This document shows, in pieces, positions 40,848-50,084 of a stretch of DNA of 64,000 bases. The stretch is from Bacterioplanes sp965233665 (GTDB taxonomy: Bacteria > Pseudomonadota > Gammaproteobacteria > Pseudomonadales > Oceanobacteraceae). The stretch covers positions 66,295-130,294 of the forward strand of contig CBDDTG010000005.1 of the NCBI GenBank assembly GCA_965233665.1, written 5' to 3'. Numbering within the stretch: position 1 is the first letter of the stretch; the number at the start of each line of letters is the position of its first letter. The notes beneath the pieces were generated by a model. That model was not told where the DNA came from, did not search any database, and worked only from the letters and a program-made list of their open reading frames with translations. Position numbers and translations under genes: made by a program.

Positions 40848-42230
40848 ATGACTTTTAAACGCATGCTGTTTACTTTTTTTGCCGGTTGCTTGCTGGCTCA
40901 ATCAGTGGCAGCTCGCATGCCCGAACCCTTTACGGATTTACCCTACGACGACGAAGTCGAACTGTTCGCCATACATGGCTCCAATACCATTGGTGCGCAT
41001 CTTGGCCCTGGCTTGGTGAAAGCGTATCTGCAAGCCAAAGGCGCTGAGCAGGTAGAGGTGGTTGCTACCGGAGTCGCCAACGAGCACTGGGTACAAGGCC
41101 TGCATCCCGCTTCTCGCAGTCAGCTCAAAGTGCGCATTGAAGCGCACGGATCAGGCACTGGGTTTCGTGGCCTTGCTAACGGCAGCGCGCAAATTGCCGC
41201 CGCCTCTCGCCCCGTTAAAGACAAGGAAGCGAACGCTCTGGCGCAGTTGTCTGATATGCGCAGCCCTCAGTCCGAGCATATTGTTGGCATCGACGGGTTG
41301 GCGATCATCGTCAATCCAGCCAACAGCGTGGATGATTTGAGTGTGACTGAGCTGGCCGATATTTTTTCTGGCCAATATCAGGATTGGTCCGAGCTGGGAG
41401 GGCCTGCCGGGCCGATTCGTGTTTATGCCCGTGATGATAAATCCGGCACCTGGGACAGCTTTCGTAGCATGGTGCTGGGAAAAACGCGTCAGCTGGTGAG
41501 CTCAGCGCAGCGCTATGAATCCAATGATGTGTTGTCTGATGCGGTTGCCGGTGATCCTAACGGCATTGGCTTTGTGGCGCTGTCGGCCGTGCGCAACAGC
41601 AAAGTTGTCGCGGTGTCCGACGGTGGTGCTAAGTCACTGACCCCGAACAAACTGACGGTCGCCACGGAAGATTACGCTTTATCGCGGCGCTTGTATTTGT
41701 ACACGGATGATGCGCCTTCCAATCCGTACGTCAGCGAATTTATCGAGTTCGCGCTGGCCGACCAAGGACAGCAAATAGTGGCGGATAATGGTTTTGTATC
41801 GCAGGAGCTGCAGGCCGTTATGCCGGAGTTTTACCCGCAGCTACCGCAGGATTTTCGCCAATTAACGGCGGGCGCTAAGCGTTTGACGATTAACTTTCGT
41901 TTTTATGAAGGCAGCGCCACCCTCGATAATAAAGCCCTGAGCGATGTCGACCGCTTGATTGAGTATCTGGAAAGCATGTCAGAGCCCGAGATCATTTTGA
42001 TCGGTTTTAGCGATGAAAAACGTAACGAGGAACGCTCGGAGCTGCTGTCTAAATTGCGTGCTATGGCAGTGCGACGTGAGCTGGTAAAACGTGGCGGTAT
42101 TTACCCGAAAGAAATCGTCGGCTATGGCGTGACCTTGCAGGTGGCGTCGGGCAATCGCAAAGAAGGGCAGATTAAAAACCGTCGCGTCGAAGTGTGGCTG
42201 CGTGACAACCCGGTATTGGCAGCCGAGTAA
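40848..42230 (+). CDS. Phosphate-binding PstS-like domain fused to OmpA C-terminal domain
   Basis: 460-aa secreted protein. A signal peptide (about 1-22) is followed by a PstS-like substrate-binding domain (about 35-325): HGSNTIG, EAHGSGTGFRGL, AAASRPVKDKEA and DDKSGTWDSF, the ligand-contact regions of the PstS/PBP-like family. Residues about 345-455 form an OmpA-type peptidoglycan-binding domain (NFRFYEGSATLDNKALSDVD, IKNRRVEVWL). It should sit anchored to the cell wall. There are no Pst permease or ATPase genes beside it. The start may be ATG 40848 or the GTG just before; the ribosome site is weak. A Pho box lies upstream. Confidence 0.85.
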   Translation: MTFKRMLFTFFAGCLLAQSVAARMPEPFTDLPYDDEVELFAIHGSNTIGAHLGPGLVKAYLQAKGAEQVEVVATGVANEHWVQGLHPASRSQLKVRIEAHGSGTGFRGLANGSAQIAAASRPVKDKEANALAQLSDMRSPQSEHIVGIDGLAIIVNPANSVDDLSVTELADIFSGQYQDWSELGGPAGPIRVYARDDKSGTWDSFRSMVLGKTRQLVSSAQRYESNDVLSDAVAGDPNGIGFVALSAVRNSKVVAVSDGGAKSLTPNKLTVATEDYALSRRLYLYTDDAPSNPYVSEFIEFALADQGQQIVADNGFVSQELQAVMPEFYPQLPQDFRQLTAGAKRLTINFRFYEGSATLDNKALSDVDRLIEYLESMSEPEIILIGFSDEKRNEERSELLSKLRAMAVRRELVKRGGIYPKEIVGYGVTLQVASGNRKEGQIKNRRVEVWLRDNPVLAAE

Positions 42231-42234
42231 TTCT

Positions 42235-42268
42235 AAAAAGCCGCTGCATAGCAGCGGCGAAATTTTTT
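42235..42268. terminator. Bidirectional terminator between the PstS-OmpA gene and the porin
   Basis: GCCGCTGC (42240-42247) pairs with GCAGCGGC (42251-42258), loop ATA. A run of A before and of T after serve both convergent genes. Confidence 0.85.
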
Positions 42269-43403
42269 AAAAAACGTATTTGGTGGTGAAGTGAATGCGT
42301 GATAAATCGCCTTCGGCGCCATTAACGTTCTCGTGCGTGGCCTGGCTGTATTCTACGCCGTAGGTCATTTTTTTAACCGGTGAATACATCAGGTTAACGC
42401 GCCAGCTGGTGGCTTTTTCTGTGTCGCTGGCAACGACGTCGTCGTAATCAGCCTCCAACATTGAATAAGCAATTGTGCTGCGCAGTTGGTCGCTCCAATG
42501 ATGGCGGAAGCCAATGAACGCGGCGCTGACGTCGGTCGCTTCCAAATCGCCATCTGTGCTGATGGCGGCATCTGCCGCTGCGGCTAAGCCAACATAACGG
42601 GCGACATTGCCCTGGGTGTAGCTGAACTTCAGATCGTCTTTGCCGAGCATGACCTTGCCGGAAACATTAAAGCCAACGCCTGTGGTGCTTTCGTCTAACT
42701 CATTGTCACCGTCATCATCAAGATCAGCGACTACGGCCAGTTGGCGGGCGATGGCGGCGACGCTAAAGGCATGGTCTCCCATGCTGAGGTTGTAGCGCGC
42801 AACGATGTCTGGCATGCCGGCATCGTCTGTCGCCCCGACGCCAGCAACGTTCGTTTCTGGATTTTCCAGCGCCACTTGTAAGTCGCCACGGGTGTAGCGC
42901 ACCTGGGCTTGGCGGGCAAACACAGTGCCATCGCTGACGCCAAGGAAGTCGACGGTTTCAGGCAGCGCTCCGACGTTCATAAAGGTTGACCAGGTCTGGC
43001 CGAACGTCCATGCACCCGTGCGCACAAACGCATGGCGCAGGCGAGGGCTGTAGGAGTTAGAGACCACCTCATTGCCTTGCGTTGAGCCAAGAAAATCGGC
43101 CTCGACAAAGGTCATGACGGAATGGCCATTGCCCAAATCGGTATTGGTTTTGAAGTTAAAGCGCGAGGTTTTGGCGTGCATGTCGAAGTGACTGGTCTCG
43201 TCGACATCGCCACCGCTCACCGGGGTGCCCGAAGGAACGTAGAAGTCTCGAGCGAGTGAGGCAGAGCCTACGTCGCCATCGGAATACGTGCTCATCATGG
43301 CATCAAACTTAATGTAGCCACCGTAAGAAAACTCGGTATTGGCAGCTTGGGCGGCCAGGGGAAGGGCTGCCGTTGCTAGCAAAAGAGATGGGAAAAGGCG
43401 CAT
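42267..43403 (-). CDS. DcaP-like trimeric outer-membrane porin
   Basis: 378-aa outer-membrane beta barrel with a signal peptide (MRLFPSLLLATAALPLAAQA) and DcaP features: YGGYIKFDAMMSTYSDGD, RFNFKTNTDLGNG, and FGQTWSTFMNVGALPE. It ends with an aromatic residue (FTTKYVF). DcaP porins admit dicarboxylic acids and similar anions; the acetate-activating acs gene lies on the other side of the 381-bp region. ATG 43403 follows GGAGAG. Confidence 0.85.
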   Translation of the reverse strand: MRLFPSLLLATAALPLAAQAANTEFSYGGYIKFDAMMSTYSDGDVGSASLARDFYVPSGTPVSGGDVDETSHFDMHAKTSRFNFKTNTDLGNGHSVMTFVEADFLGSTQGNEVVSNSYSPRLRHAFVRTGAWTFGQTWSTFMNVGALPETVDFLGVSDGTVFARQAQVRYTRGDLQVALENPETNVAGVGATDDAGMPDIVARYNLSMGDHAFSVAAIARQLAVVADLDDDGDNELDESTTGVGFNVSGKVMLGKDDLKFSYTQGNVARYVGLAAAADAAISTDGDLEATDVSAAFIGFRHHWSDQLRSTIAYSMLEADYDDVVASDTEKATSWRVNLMYSPVKKMTYGVEYSQATHENVNGAEGDLSRIHFTTKYVF

Positions 43404-43784
43404 GCTCGCTCTCCAATTGTTGTCATTGTGCAGCTCACTATGGTGCACAGTCGCGGATGCTAGGAATTAGCCATAAGTCGCAGCCGTGCGCACTTTGGAG
43501 CCTCAATATGGTCATGCCAGCCACTCACTGCAGCCTTGGTTATGTGATTGGCAGCTCAGGCAAAAGTCTGAAACCGGTCGGCGATCGCAGTGTGGTAGTG
43601 TGATGACTCTCATCATCATGTTTCAGTCAAGCAGCGGCGTTGTCGGTGAGTAGACCATTGTCTAATTTCAGCAACAGCGCTCTGCCAACCAAACTGGAAT
43701 CAAACAAAAACAACAGGGCGCCGTCGGCCGCAGTCATTACTGCCGTGCGCAGCGTCATGGTTGAGCTGAAAAAGAGGAAACGCT
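43404..43784. other. Divergent DcaP-like porin/acs regulatory region
   Basis: 381 bp without a gene. The acs ATG is preceded by GAGGAAACGC. I looked for a sigma-54 promoter near 43550 (TTGGCAG...GGCA) but the spacing is two bases short, and no clear sigma-70 pair stands out. It likely carries the sites for the response regulator encoded after acs (inference). Confidence 0.4.
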
Positions 43785-45734
43785 ATGAGCGAGCAAAAGG
43801 TGTATCCGGTCAAACAGGAGTTTGCCGACTCTGCCTGGATTAATAACGACAAGTACCAACAAATGTACCAGCAGTCGATTATTAATCCGGATGGTTTCTG
43901 GCGAGAGCAGGCAGAGCAGCGCATTGATTGGATGCGCCCGTTCACCAAAGTGCGCAATGTCTCTTTTGATGATCACAACGTTGATATTCGCTGGTTTGAA
44001 GATGGCACGTTGAATGCCTCGGTGAACTGTTTGGATCGACACTTAGAAACCCGAGGCGATCAAACGGCCATTATTTGGGAGGGCGACGAGCCCGACCAGC
44101 ACAAACACATCAGCTATCGCGAACTGCATGAACAGGTGTCTAAGTTCGCCAATGCTTTGCGTGGCCAAGGCGTGCGTCGTGGCGATGTGGTGTGCATTTA
44201 TATGCCAATGATTCCCGAGGCAGCCGTCGCCATGCTGGCTTGTACCCGCATCGGTGCGATTCACTCTGTGGTGTTTGGCGGTTTCTCGCCAGATGCATTG
44301 GCCGGCCGCATTGAAGACAGTAACGCCAAAATCGTCATCACTGCCGATGAAGGTGTGCGCGGTGGTAAGCACGTTGCCCTTAAGGCAAATGTCGATGAGG
44401 CGCTGACGCACCCCAGTATTCGCACGCTAGAAAAAGTAATCGTGGTGAAGCGCACCGGGGCGGATGTCGCTTGGCATGCGGCCCGCGATGTTTGGTACGA
44501 AGACTTGATGGCGCTGGCATCGCCGAACTGCCCGCCCGAAGAAATGAACGCTGAAGATCCGCTGTTTATCTTGTATACCTCCGGCTCCACCGGCAAACCC
44601 AAAGGGGTGTTGCACACCACCGGCGGTTATATGGTGTGGGCATCTATTACGCATCAATACGTGTTTGATTATCACGATGGTGATATCTATTGGTGCACGG
44701 CTGATGTGGGCTGGATTACCGGTCATACCTATTTGCTCTACGGCCCACTGGCCAATGGTGGCACCACACTGATGTGCGAAGGCGTACCAAACTACCCTGA
44801 TATTAATCGGGTATCGCAAATCGTCGATAAGCATCAGGTCAATATTCTCTACACCGCCCCCACGGCCATTCGTTCATTGATGGCGGAAGGATCGGCGGCG
44901 GTGGAGCAAACCCATCGCGAATCGCTGCGCTTACTGGGCTCTGTTGGGGAGCCGATTAACCCGGAAGCGTGGGAATGGTACTACCGCGTGGTGGGCGAAG
45001 AACGCTGTCCGATCGTTGATACCTGGTGGCAAACCGAAACGGGCGGCATCATGATCACGCCTCTGCCTGGTGCTACGGAAATGAAGCCTGGGTCTGCAAC
45101 GCGTCCGTTTTTCGGTGTGCAGCCTGCGCTGGTTGATAACGCCGGTATGCTGCTGGACGGCGCAACGGATGGCAACCTAGTGATCATTGACAGCTGGCCC
45201 GGTCAGGCACGTACCGTGTACGGCGATCATGACCGCTTTGTGCAAACGTATTTTTCAACTTTCCGTGGCATGTATTTTACCGGCGATGGCGCCCGTCGTG
45301 ATGAAGATGGATATTTCTGGATTACCGGCCGCGTAGATGATGTGATCAATGTTTCTGGTCATCGCATGGGCACTGCTGAGGTAGAAAGTGCGCTGGTGGC
45401 GCATGAAAAAGTTGCCGAGGCGGCCGTGGTTGGCTATCCGCACGACATTAAAGGTCAGGGCATTTATGTTTATGTGACCTTAAATGCCGGTGAAGAAGCA
45501 TCCGACGAGCTGGCCAAAGAGCTGCGTAACTGGGTGCGCGCGGAAATTGGCCCGGTGGCAACGCCCGATTTAATTCAAATTACGCCTGGGCTGCCCAAAA
45601 CTCGCTCGGGCAAAATCATGCGCCGCATTTTGCGAAAAATTGCCGCGAATGAGCATGACGCGCTAGGGGATACCTCGACATTGGCCGATCCTTCAGTCGT
45701 CGACACTTTGATCGAGCATCGACTGAATCGTTAA
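43785..45734 (+). CDS. acs: Acetyl-CoA synthetase
   Basis: Activates acetate to acetyl-CoA through acetyl-AMP. The 649-aa protein has the AMP motif YTSGSTGKPKGVLHT, WWQTETGGIMITP, YFTGDGARRDEDGYFWITGR and a C-terminal acetylation-control Lys in LPKTRSGKIMRRILRK. Length fits the family (about 650). Transcribed alone and ended by a strong hairpin; the LuxR-type regulator downstream is the likely controller, as in Pseudomonas. Confidence 0.97.
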   Translation: MSEQKVYPVKQEFADSAWINNDKYQQMYQQSIINPDGFWREQAEQRIDWMRPFTKVRNVSFDDHNVDIRWFEDGTLNASVNCLDRHLETRGDQTAIIWEGDEPDQHKHISYRELHEQVSKFANALRGQGVRRGDVVCIYMPMIPEAAVAMLACTRIGAIHSVVFGGFSPDALAGRIEDSNAKIVITADEGVRGGKHVALKANVDEALTHPSIRTLEKVIVVKRTGADVAWHAARDVWYEDLMALASPNCPPEEMNAEDPLFILYTSGSTGKPKGVLHTTGGYMVWASITHQYVFDYHDGDIYWCTADVGWITGHTYLLYGPLANGGTTLMCEGVPNYPDINRVSQIVDKHQVNILYTAPTAIRSLMAEGSAAVEQTHRESLRLLGSVGEPINPEAWEWYYRVVGEERCPIVDTWWQTETGGIMITPLPGATEMKPGSATRPFFGVQPALVDNAGMLLDGATDGNLVIIDSWPGQARTVYGDHDRFVQTYFSTFRGMYFTGDGARRDEDGYFWITGRVDDVINVSGHRMGTAEVESALVAHEKVAEAAVVGYPHDIKGQGIYVYVTLNAGEEASDELAKELRNWVRAEIGPVATPDLIQITPGLPKTRSGKIMRRILRKIAANEHDALGDTSTLADPSVVDTLIEHRLNR

Positions 45735-45759
45735 TGAAGCCGTTTGGTTGAGTTTCCTC

Positions 45760-45793
45760 AAGGCTGTGCGCAGATTTCTGCGGACAGCCTTTT
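45760..45793 (+). terminator. Rho-independent terminator of acs
   Basis: AAGGCTGT (45760-45767) and CGCAG (45769-45773) pair with CTGCG (45778-45782) and ACAGCCTT (45784-45791), one G-G bulge, loop ATTT, then T to 45793. Confidence 0.88.
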
Positions 45794-45925
45794 GCGTTTC
45801 AGCGACAATGGAGAACAACAATAACAAGTGTCTGTTGCGAACGTATTTGGATGTATGGGCGTGACAGATGGAAGTACGTATGTTGCTATTTATTCGGCGC
45901 ATACGACAGGCTCTGAGGGGAAATC

Positions 45926-46615
45926 ATGCAGCTTGCCAATAAAATACTGATTGCCGACGATCATCCGCTGTTTCGCACTGCCATGCAGCAAGCAGTTAAG
46001 CAGTTGGTGCCCGATGTGGTCATCGCTCAGGCTGAGTCGCTGCCTGAGCTGCAAACCCGGGTGGAAGAACACAAAGACGCCGATCTGGTATTGCTCGATT
46101 TGCAAATGCCCGGTGCGCACGGTTTTTCAGGCCTGGTGTTTTTGCGCTCGCATTACCCAGAAATTCCGGTGATCGTGGTGTCGGCGTGTGAAGATCCGGC
46201 CATTATGTGCCAGGCGCTCGATCACGGGGCTTCTGGCTACATCGCTAAATCGTCGCCATTAGAGGCCATTTCCGATGCCATTGGCTGTGTGCTAGAGGGC
46301 GATGTGTATTTGCCAGAAGTGGCGCGCCGTCATCAGCATCAGCCCAATGAAAAGGCGCTGGATTTGGCCGAGCGCTTAGCGAGTTTGACGCCACAGCAGT
46401 TTCGCGTGTTGACCATGATGTCGGAAGGCATGCTAAACAAACAAATCGCGTATGACCTGGAAGTCAGCGAAGCCACCATTAAGGCCCATGTCACGGCGAT
46501 TTTTCGCAAGCTAGGTGTGCGCACGCGCACGCAGGCGGTGATCGCTGTGCAGAGTTTGGATATAGAAAAGCCGGAAGCACTGATGACTCATGCTACCGGC
46601 TCTGAAACAGAATAA
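45926..46615 (+). CDS. LuxR/NarL-type response regulator (ErdR-like)
   Basis: 229-aa two-component regulator. The receiver domain (about 7-125) has ILIADDHPLF (acidic pocket), the phosphoacceptor Asp in VLLDLQMPG and the Lys in GYIAKSS; the C-terminal LuxR helix-turn-helix (about 155-215) reads LTPQQFRVLTMMSEGMLNKQ and SEATIKAHVTAIFRKLGVRT. The position after acs recalls ErdR/CrbR of Pseudomonas, which controls acetate activation and ethanol oxidation. No cognate kinase is adjacent. AGGGGAAATC precedes the ATG. Confidence 0.9.
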   Translation: MQLANKILIADDHPLFRTAMQQAVKQLVPDVVIAQAESLPELQTRVEEHKDADLVLLDLQMPGAHGFSGLVFLRSHYPEIPVIVVSACEDPAIMCQALDHGASGYIAKSSPLEAISDAIGCVLEGDVYLPEVARRHQHQPNEKALDLAERLASLTPQQFRVLTMMSEGMLNKQIAYDLEVSEATIKAHVTAIFRKLGVRTRTQAVIAVQSLDIEKPEALMTHATGSETE

Positions 46616-46627
46616 ATCTGCGCTGAA

Positions 46628-46653
46628 CCGCTGAAAAGATGCCTTTTCAGCGG
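46628..46653. terminator. Terminator-like hairpin between convergent regulator and cysN
   Basis: A perfect 11-bp stem, CCGCTGAAAAG (46628-46638) with CTTTTCAGCGG (46643-46653), loop ATGC, in the 46-bp space between two convergent genes. It lacks a long T-run, so termination may be partial. Confidence 0.6.
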
Positions 46654-46661
46654 CGCCATCG

Positions 46662-48272
46662 TTAAATAATGCCTTGCTCTTGCAAGTCTGCAATCAAGCT
46701 ATCGAGCGGTTCCTGATCGGCAGCAAGGCTGATGTCGGCGCCATCGGCACCGCCGGCAACCAAGGCCACTAGACCGGCCGCTTTTAAAATCGGTGCTTGC
46801 TCGGCACTGGCAATGGCGGCGACTCGGCCCATTTCAAATAAGCGACGATCCAGTAGCTGGGCAATATGCTCGGCGTCGACAGCGTTAATGGCGACGATGG
46901 CCGGGCGCTGGTTAAAGCGGCGTGCTTTGTCCTCGGCACTTAACGGTTGCAAGCTGTCGGAGCCCGATTGTGCATCGCCCACCACCATGCCGGCACCGAT
47001 GGTGACGTTGCTTAAGCGGTCAATGACGATAAACGCGCCTGTGTCTGGCACTTTGCTGTAGCAGTCGAAGGGGACGGCTTTATCCAGTGTCAGCTCAACC
47101 AGAGCAATTTCGTTCAGTTGCACCTGCTCAGCCTGGCTTTGCTCCATGGTATTGACATCCACCAAGTGATGAATGCGACTGAAGCTGCCAGAGGTGCTGC
47201 TGGATGAAAACTTAATGTCGTAGGGGCGACCTGGCACCAGTGGCTGCTCCGTCATCCACACCACATCAGCGTTTAAACGCTGGCTGATGATGGGCAAATC
47301 GTCGGGCTTCACAATCACATCGCCGCGACTGATATCGATTTCATCTTCCAGCGTGAGTGTGACCGCCTGATCGGCAAAGGCTTCATCGAGGTCGCCATCA
47401 AACGTCACGATGCGATCAACTTTGCTGGTTTTTTGCGACGGCAATACCATCACGGTCTCGCCTGGGCGAATGGTGCCGGCGGCGATGGTGCCGCAAAAAC
47501 CACGAAAATCCAGGTTGGGGCGATTGACGTATTGCACCGGTAAACGGAAATTTTCCAAGTTTTTATCGGCGGCAATTTCGACGCTTTCCAGAATTTCCAT
47601 CAATGTCTGGCCTTGATACCAGTTTGAACGCTTGCTGCGCTCAACCACATTATCGCCATCCAGTGCCGAAATAGGCACGCAGTGAATGTCCTGTAATTGC
47701 AGTTTTTCAGCAAAGGCCAAATAATCGTCGCGAATTTCGTTGAAGCGCTGTTCACTAAAGCCCATCAAGTCCATTTTGTTGATGGCAACAATAACGTGCT
47801 TAATGCCCAGTAAAGAGGCGATAAAACTGTGGCGTTTGGTTTGTGTTTGCACGCCGTGGCGGGCATCAATCAAAATGATGGCCAGCTGGCAGGTCGAGGC
47901 GCCGGTCGCCATGTTGCGCGTGTACTGCTCGTGCCCTGGGGTGTCGGCAATAATAAATTTACGCTTGGCGGTGCTGAAATAGCGATACGCAACATCAATG
48001 GTAATGCCTTGCTCGCGCTCTGCTTGCAAACCATCGACCAACAGCGCTAAATCAATTTTCTCGCCGGTGGTGCCGACTTTGGCGCTGTCTTTTTCGATGG
48101 CGGCGAGCTGATCTTCATAGATCATTTTTGAGTCGTGCAGCAAGCGTCCAATTAATGTGGACTTGCCATCATCGACGTTACCGCAGGTCAAAAAACGCAG
48201 CAGTTCTTTGTTTTCGTGCTGCTTCAGATATTCGAGAATGTCGGAAGCGATCAGATCAGATTGGTGCGACAT
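46662..48272 (-). CDS. cysN: Sulfate adenylyltransferase subunit 1 (GTPase) with vestigial APS-kinase-like tail
   Basis: GTPase that drives APS formation by CysD. The 536-aa protein has GNVDDGKST (31-39), DTPGHEQYTRN (110-120) and NKMD (165-168). It is about 60 residues longer than E. coli CysN (475). The extra tail, about 455-536, aligns by eye with the APS kinase (CysC) domain of fused CysNC proteins: QRPAIV then LLDRRLFEMGR match QQPATV and ERKLFDMGR, but the P-loop GLSGAGKST between them is gone. The tail is also much shorter than a full kinase. Its ATG overlaps the cysD stop (TGATG). Confidence 0.9.
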   Translation of the reverse strand: MSHQSDLIASDILEYLKQHENKELLRFLTCGNVDDGKSTLIGRLLHDSKMIYEDQLAAIEKDSAKVGTTGEKIDLALLVDGLQAEREQGITIDVAYRYFSTAKRKFIIADTPGHEQYTRNMATGASTCQLAIILIDARHGVQTQTKRHSFIASLLGIKHVIVAINKMDLMGFSEQRFNEIRDDYLAFAEKLQLQDIHCVPISALDGDNVVERSKRSNWYQGQTLMEILESVEIAADKNLENFRLPVQYVNRPNLDFRGFCGTIAAGTIRPGETVMVLPSQKTSKVDRIVTFDGDLDEAFADQAVTLTLEDEIDISRGDVIVKPDDLPIISQRLNADVVWMTEQPLVPGRPYDIKFSSSSTSGSFSRIHHLVDVNTMEQSQAEQVQLNEIALVELTLDKAVPFDCYSKVPDTGAFIVIDRLSNVTIGAGMVVGDAQSGSDSLQPLSAEDKARRFNQRPAIVAINAVDAEHIAQLLDRRLFEMGRVAAIASAEQAPILKAAGLVALVAGGADGADISLAADQEPLDSLIADLQEQGII

Positions 48273-49180
48273 CAGAAGTAACCCTCTTGCTTCTTTTTCT
48301 CCATTGAGCCGGATGAATCGTGGTCAATGGCTCGGCCCTGACGCTCAGACGTGGTGGTCAGCAGCATTTCTTGAATGATTTCTGGCAAGGTCGCGGCTTT
48401 CGACTCGACGGCGCCGGTCAGCGGATAGCAGCCTAAGGTACGAAAGCGAACGGACTTCATTTCAGGCGTTTCACCGGGTGCCAGCGGCATACGGTCGTCG
48501 TCGACCATGATTTGCATGCCATCACGCTCGACCACAGGGCGTTCAGCGGCGTAATACAGCGGCACTATCGAAATTTGCTCTAAATAAATGTATTGCCAGA
48601 TATCCAGTTCGGTCCAGTTCGACAGTGGGAAAACACGAATGCTTTCGCCCTTGTTTACTTTGCCGTTGTAGATGTTCCACAGCTCTGGACGCTGGTTTTT
48701 TGGGTCCCAGCGATGTTTGCCATCGCGAAACGAATAAACACGTTCTTTGGCACGTGACTTTTCTTCATCACGACGAGCGCCACCAAAGGCTGCATCAAAA
48801 CCGTATTTATCCAGCGCCTGTTTGAGCGCTTGGGTTTTCATGATATCTGTGTGCTTGGATGAGCCGTGATCAAATGGGTTGATGCCTTGCTCAACGCCTT
48901 CCTGGTTGGTATGCACCAGCAGCTCCATGCCCACTTCCGCGGCCATGCGGTCACGAAATTCGATCATTTCGCGAAACTTCCAGGTGGTGTCGACGTGCAG
49001 CAGTGGAAAAGGCGGCTTGCCCGGTGCAAAGGCTTTGCGTGCCAGGTGCAGCATCACGGCCGAGTCTTTGCCGATGGAATAGAGCATCACCGGGTTATCG
49101 AATTCGGCGGCTACTTCGCGGATGATATGAATACTCTCCGCCTCAAGCTGTTTCAGGTGAGTCAGGTTGTAGTCGGTCAT
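48272..49180 (-). CDS. cysD: Sulfate adenylyltransferase subunit 2
   Basis: Catalytic subunit that makes adenosine-5'-phosphosulfate (APS) from sulfate and ATP for cysteine synthesis. The 302-aa protein has the PP-loop motif YSIGKDSAVMLHLA, LHVDTTWKF, AFGGARRDEEKSRAKER and the C-terminal LTTTSERQGRAIDHD. ATG 49180 (MTDYNLTHLKQLEAE) is the conserved start; upstream in-frame residues are rejected. It is the first gene of cysDN. Confidence 0.96.
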   Translation of the reverse strand: MTDYNLTHLKQLEAESIHIIREVAAEFDNPVMLYSIGKDSAVMLHLARKAFAPGKPPFPLLHVDTTWKFREMIEFRDRMAAEVGMELLVHTNQEGVEQGINPFDHGSSKHTDIMKTQALKQALDKYGFDAAFGGARRDEEKSRAKERVYSFRDGKHRWDPKNQRPELWNIYNGKVNKGESIRVFPLSNWTELDIWQYIYLEQISIVPLYYAAERPVVERDGMQIMVDDDRMPLAPGETPEMKSVRFRTLGCYPLTGAVESKAATLPEIIQEMLLTTTSERQGRAIDHDSSGSMEKKKQEGYF

Positions 49181-49351
49181 GATATTGGGTTCCGGATGGG
49201 CGTTGATCAACGCCCCTGAATGTACTGAGATGCTCGGCAATATATCAAGATGCCTGGTATATAAGAAGCTGAGGCTGATAACATTTGGCTATATGGATAT
49301 AGGGCGGTGTACCACCGACCGGTGCACAGTCCCAACATTTAAAGAGGCGTT

Positions 49352-49987
49352 ATGGCAACCGAACAAGCAGTTGAAATCCAAGGGCCAGCCGGTGTGCTGG
49401 AAGCACGTTGGCAGCCAGGCAAAGGCGAGTCCAGCGTTGGGCTATTGATGTGTCATCCTCATCCTCTCTTTGATGGCACCATGAACAATAAAGTGGTCAC
49501 CAGTATGACGCGCACAGCCAGCCGCTTAGGGCTGTCGACACTGCGTTTTAACTTTCGTGGCGTCGGTGGCAGTGAGGGCGAGCACGACCATGGCCAAGGC
49601 GAGCAGCAAGATGTGCTGGCAGCGTTGCGCTATGCGCGCGAACAGCTCGGTTGGCAACGACTGTTTTTGGCCGGCTTTTCTTTTGGTGCTGGCATGGCTT
49701 GTTTGGCCTCTGTTCAGGCTGCAGACGACATCGCGGGTTTGTTCTTAATTGCACCTGCCGTGCATAACTTTGATGCCCCCAGCGCTTTGCCGCCGCAGTT
49801 TGAAACCTTCGTTTATATGGGCGATGCCGATGAGGTGGTGCCGTTTGACGATGTGGATGACTGGGTTTCACGTGTGGTGCCACAGCCGCATTGGGAAGTG
49901 TTTGAACAAGGTGGGCACTTCTTTCATGGCCGCTTGACCGATTTGCAAGCCAGCGCGCGGCGGGATTTGGAGGCGTTAATCGGCTGA
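49352..49987 (+). CDS. Alpha/beta hydrolase (COG2945-like)
   Basis: 211-aa soluble hydrolase. The N-terminal CHPHPLFDGTMNNKVV and TLRFNFRGVGGSEG are typical of this small family, the nucleophile elbow is GFSFGAG, an Asp lies in MGDADEVVPF, and the terminal His is in GGHFFHG. The substrate is unknown. AAAGAGG precedes the ATG. It is divergent from cysD across 171 bp. Confidence 0.88.
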   Translation: MATEQAVEIQGPAGVLEARWQPGKGESSVGLLMCHPHPLFDGTMNNKVVTSMTRTASRLGLSTLRFNFRGVGGSEGEHDHGQGEQQDVLAALRYAREQLGWQRLFLAGFSFGAGMACLASVQAADDIAGLFLIAPAVHNFDAPSALPPQFETFVYMGDADEVVPFDDVDDWVSRVVPQPHWEVFEQGGHFFHGRLTDLQASARRDLEALIG

Positions 49988-50084
49988 CTTTATGGCAGCG
50001 TGCGGGGTGCGGTCGCTTTGCTAATTGCACTTTTGTTGACGGTTGGCTAAATTGCGCACCCTTTCTAATCTGCGGAGAAATGCT

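Noticed and set aside
43545..43570. Possible sigma-54 promoter upstream of acs
   Set aside because: TTGGCAG and GGCA are present but the GG-to-GC distance is two bases short of the required spacing.
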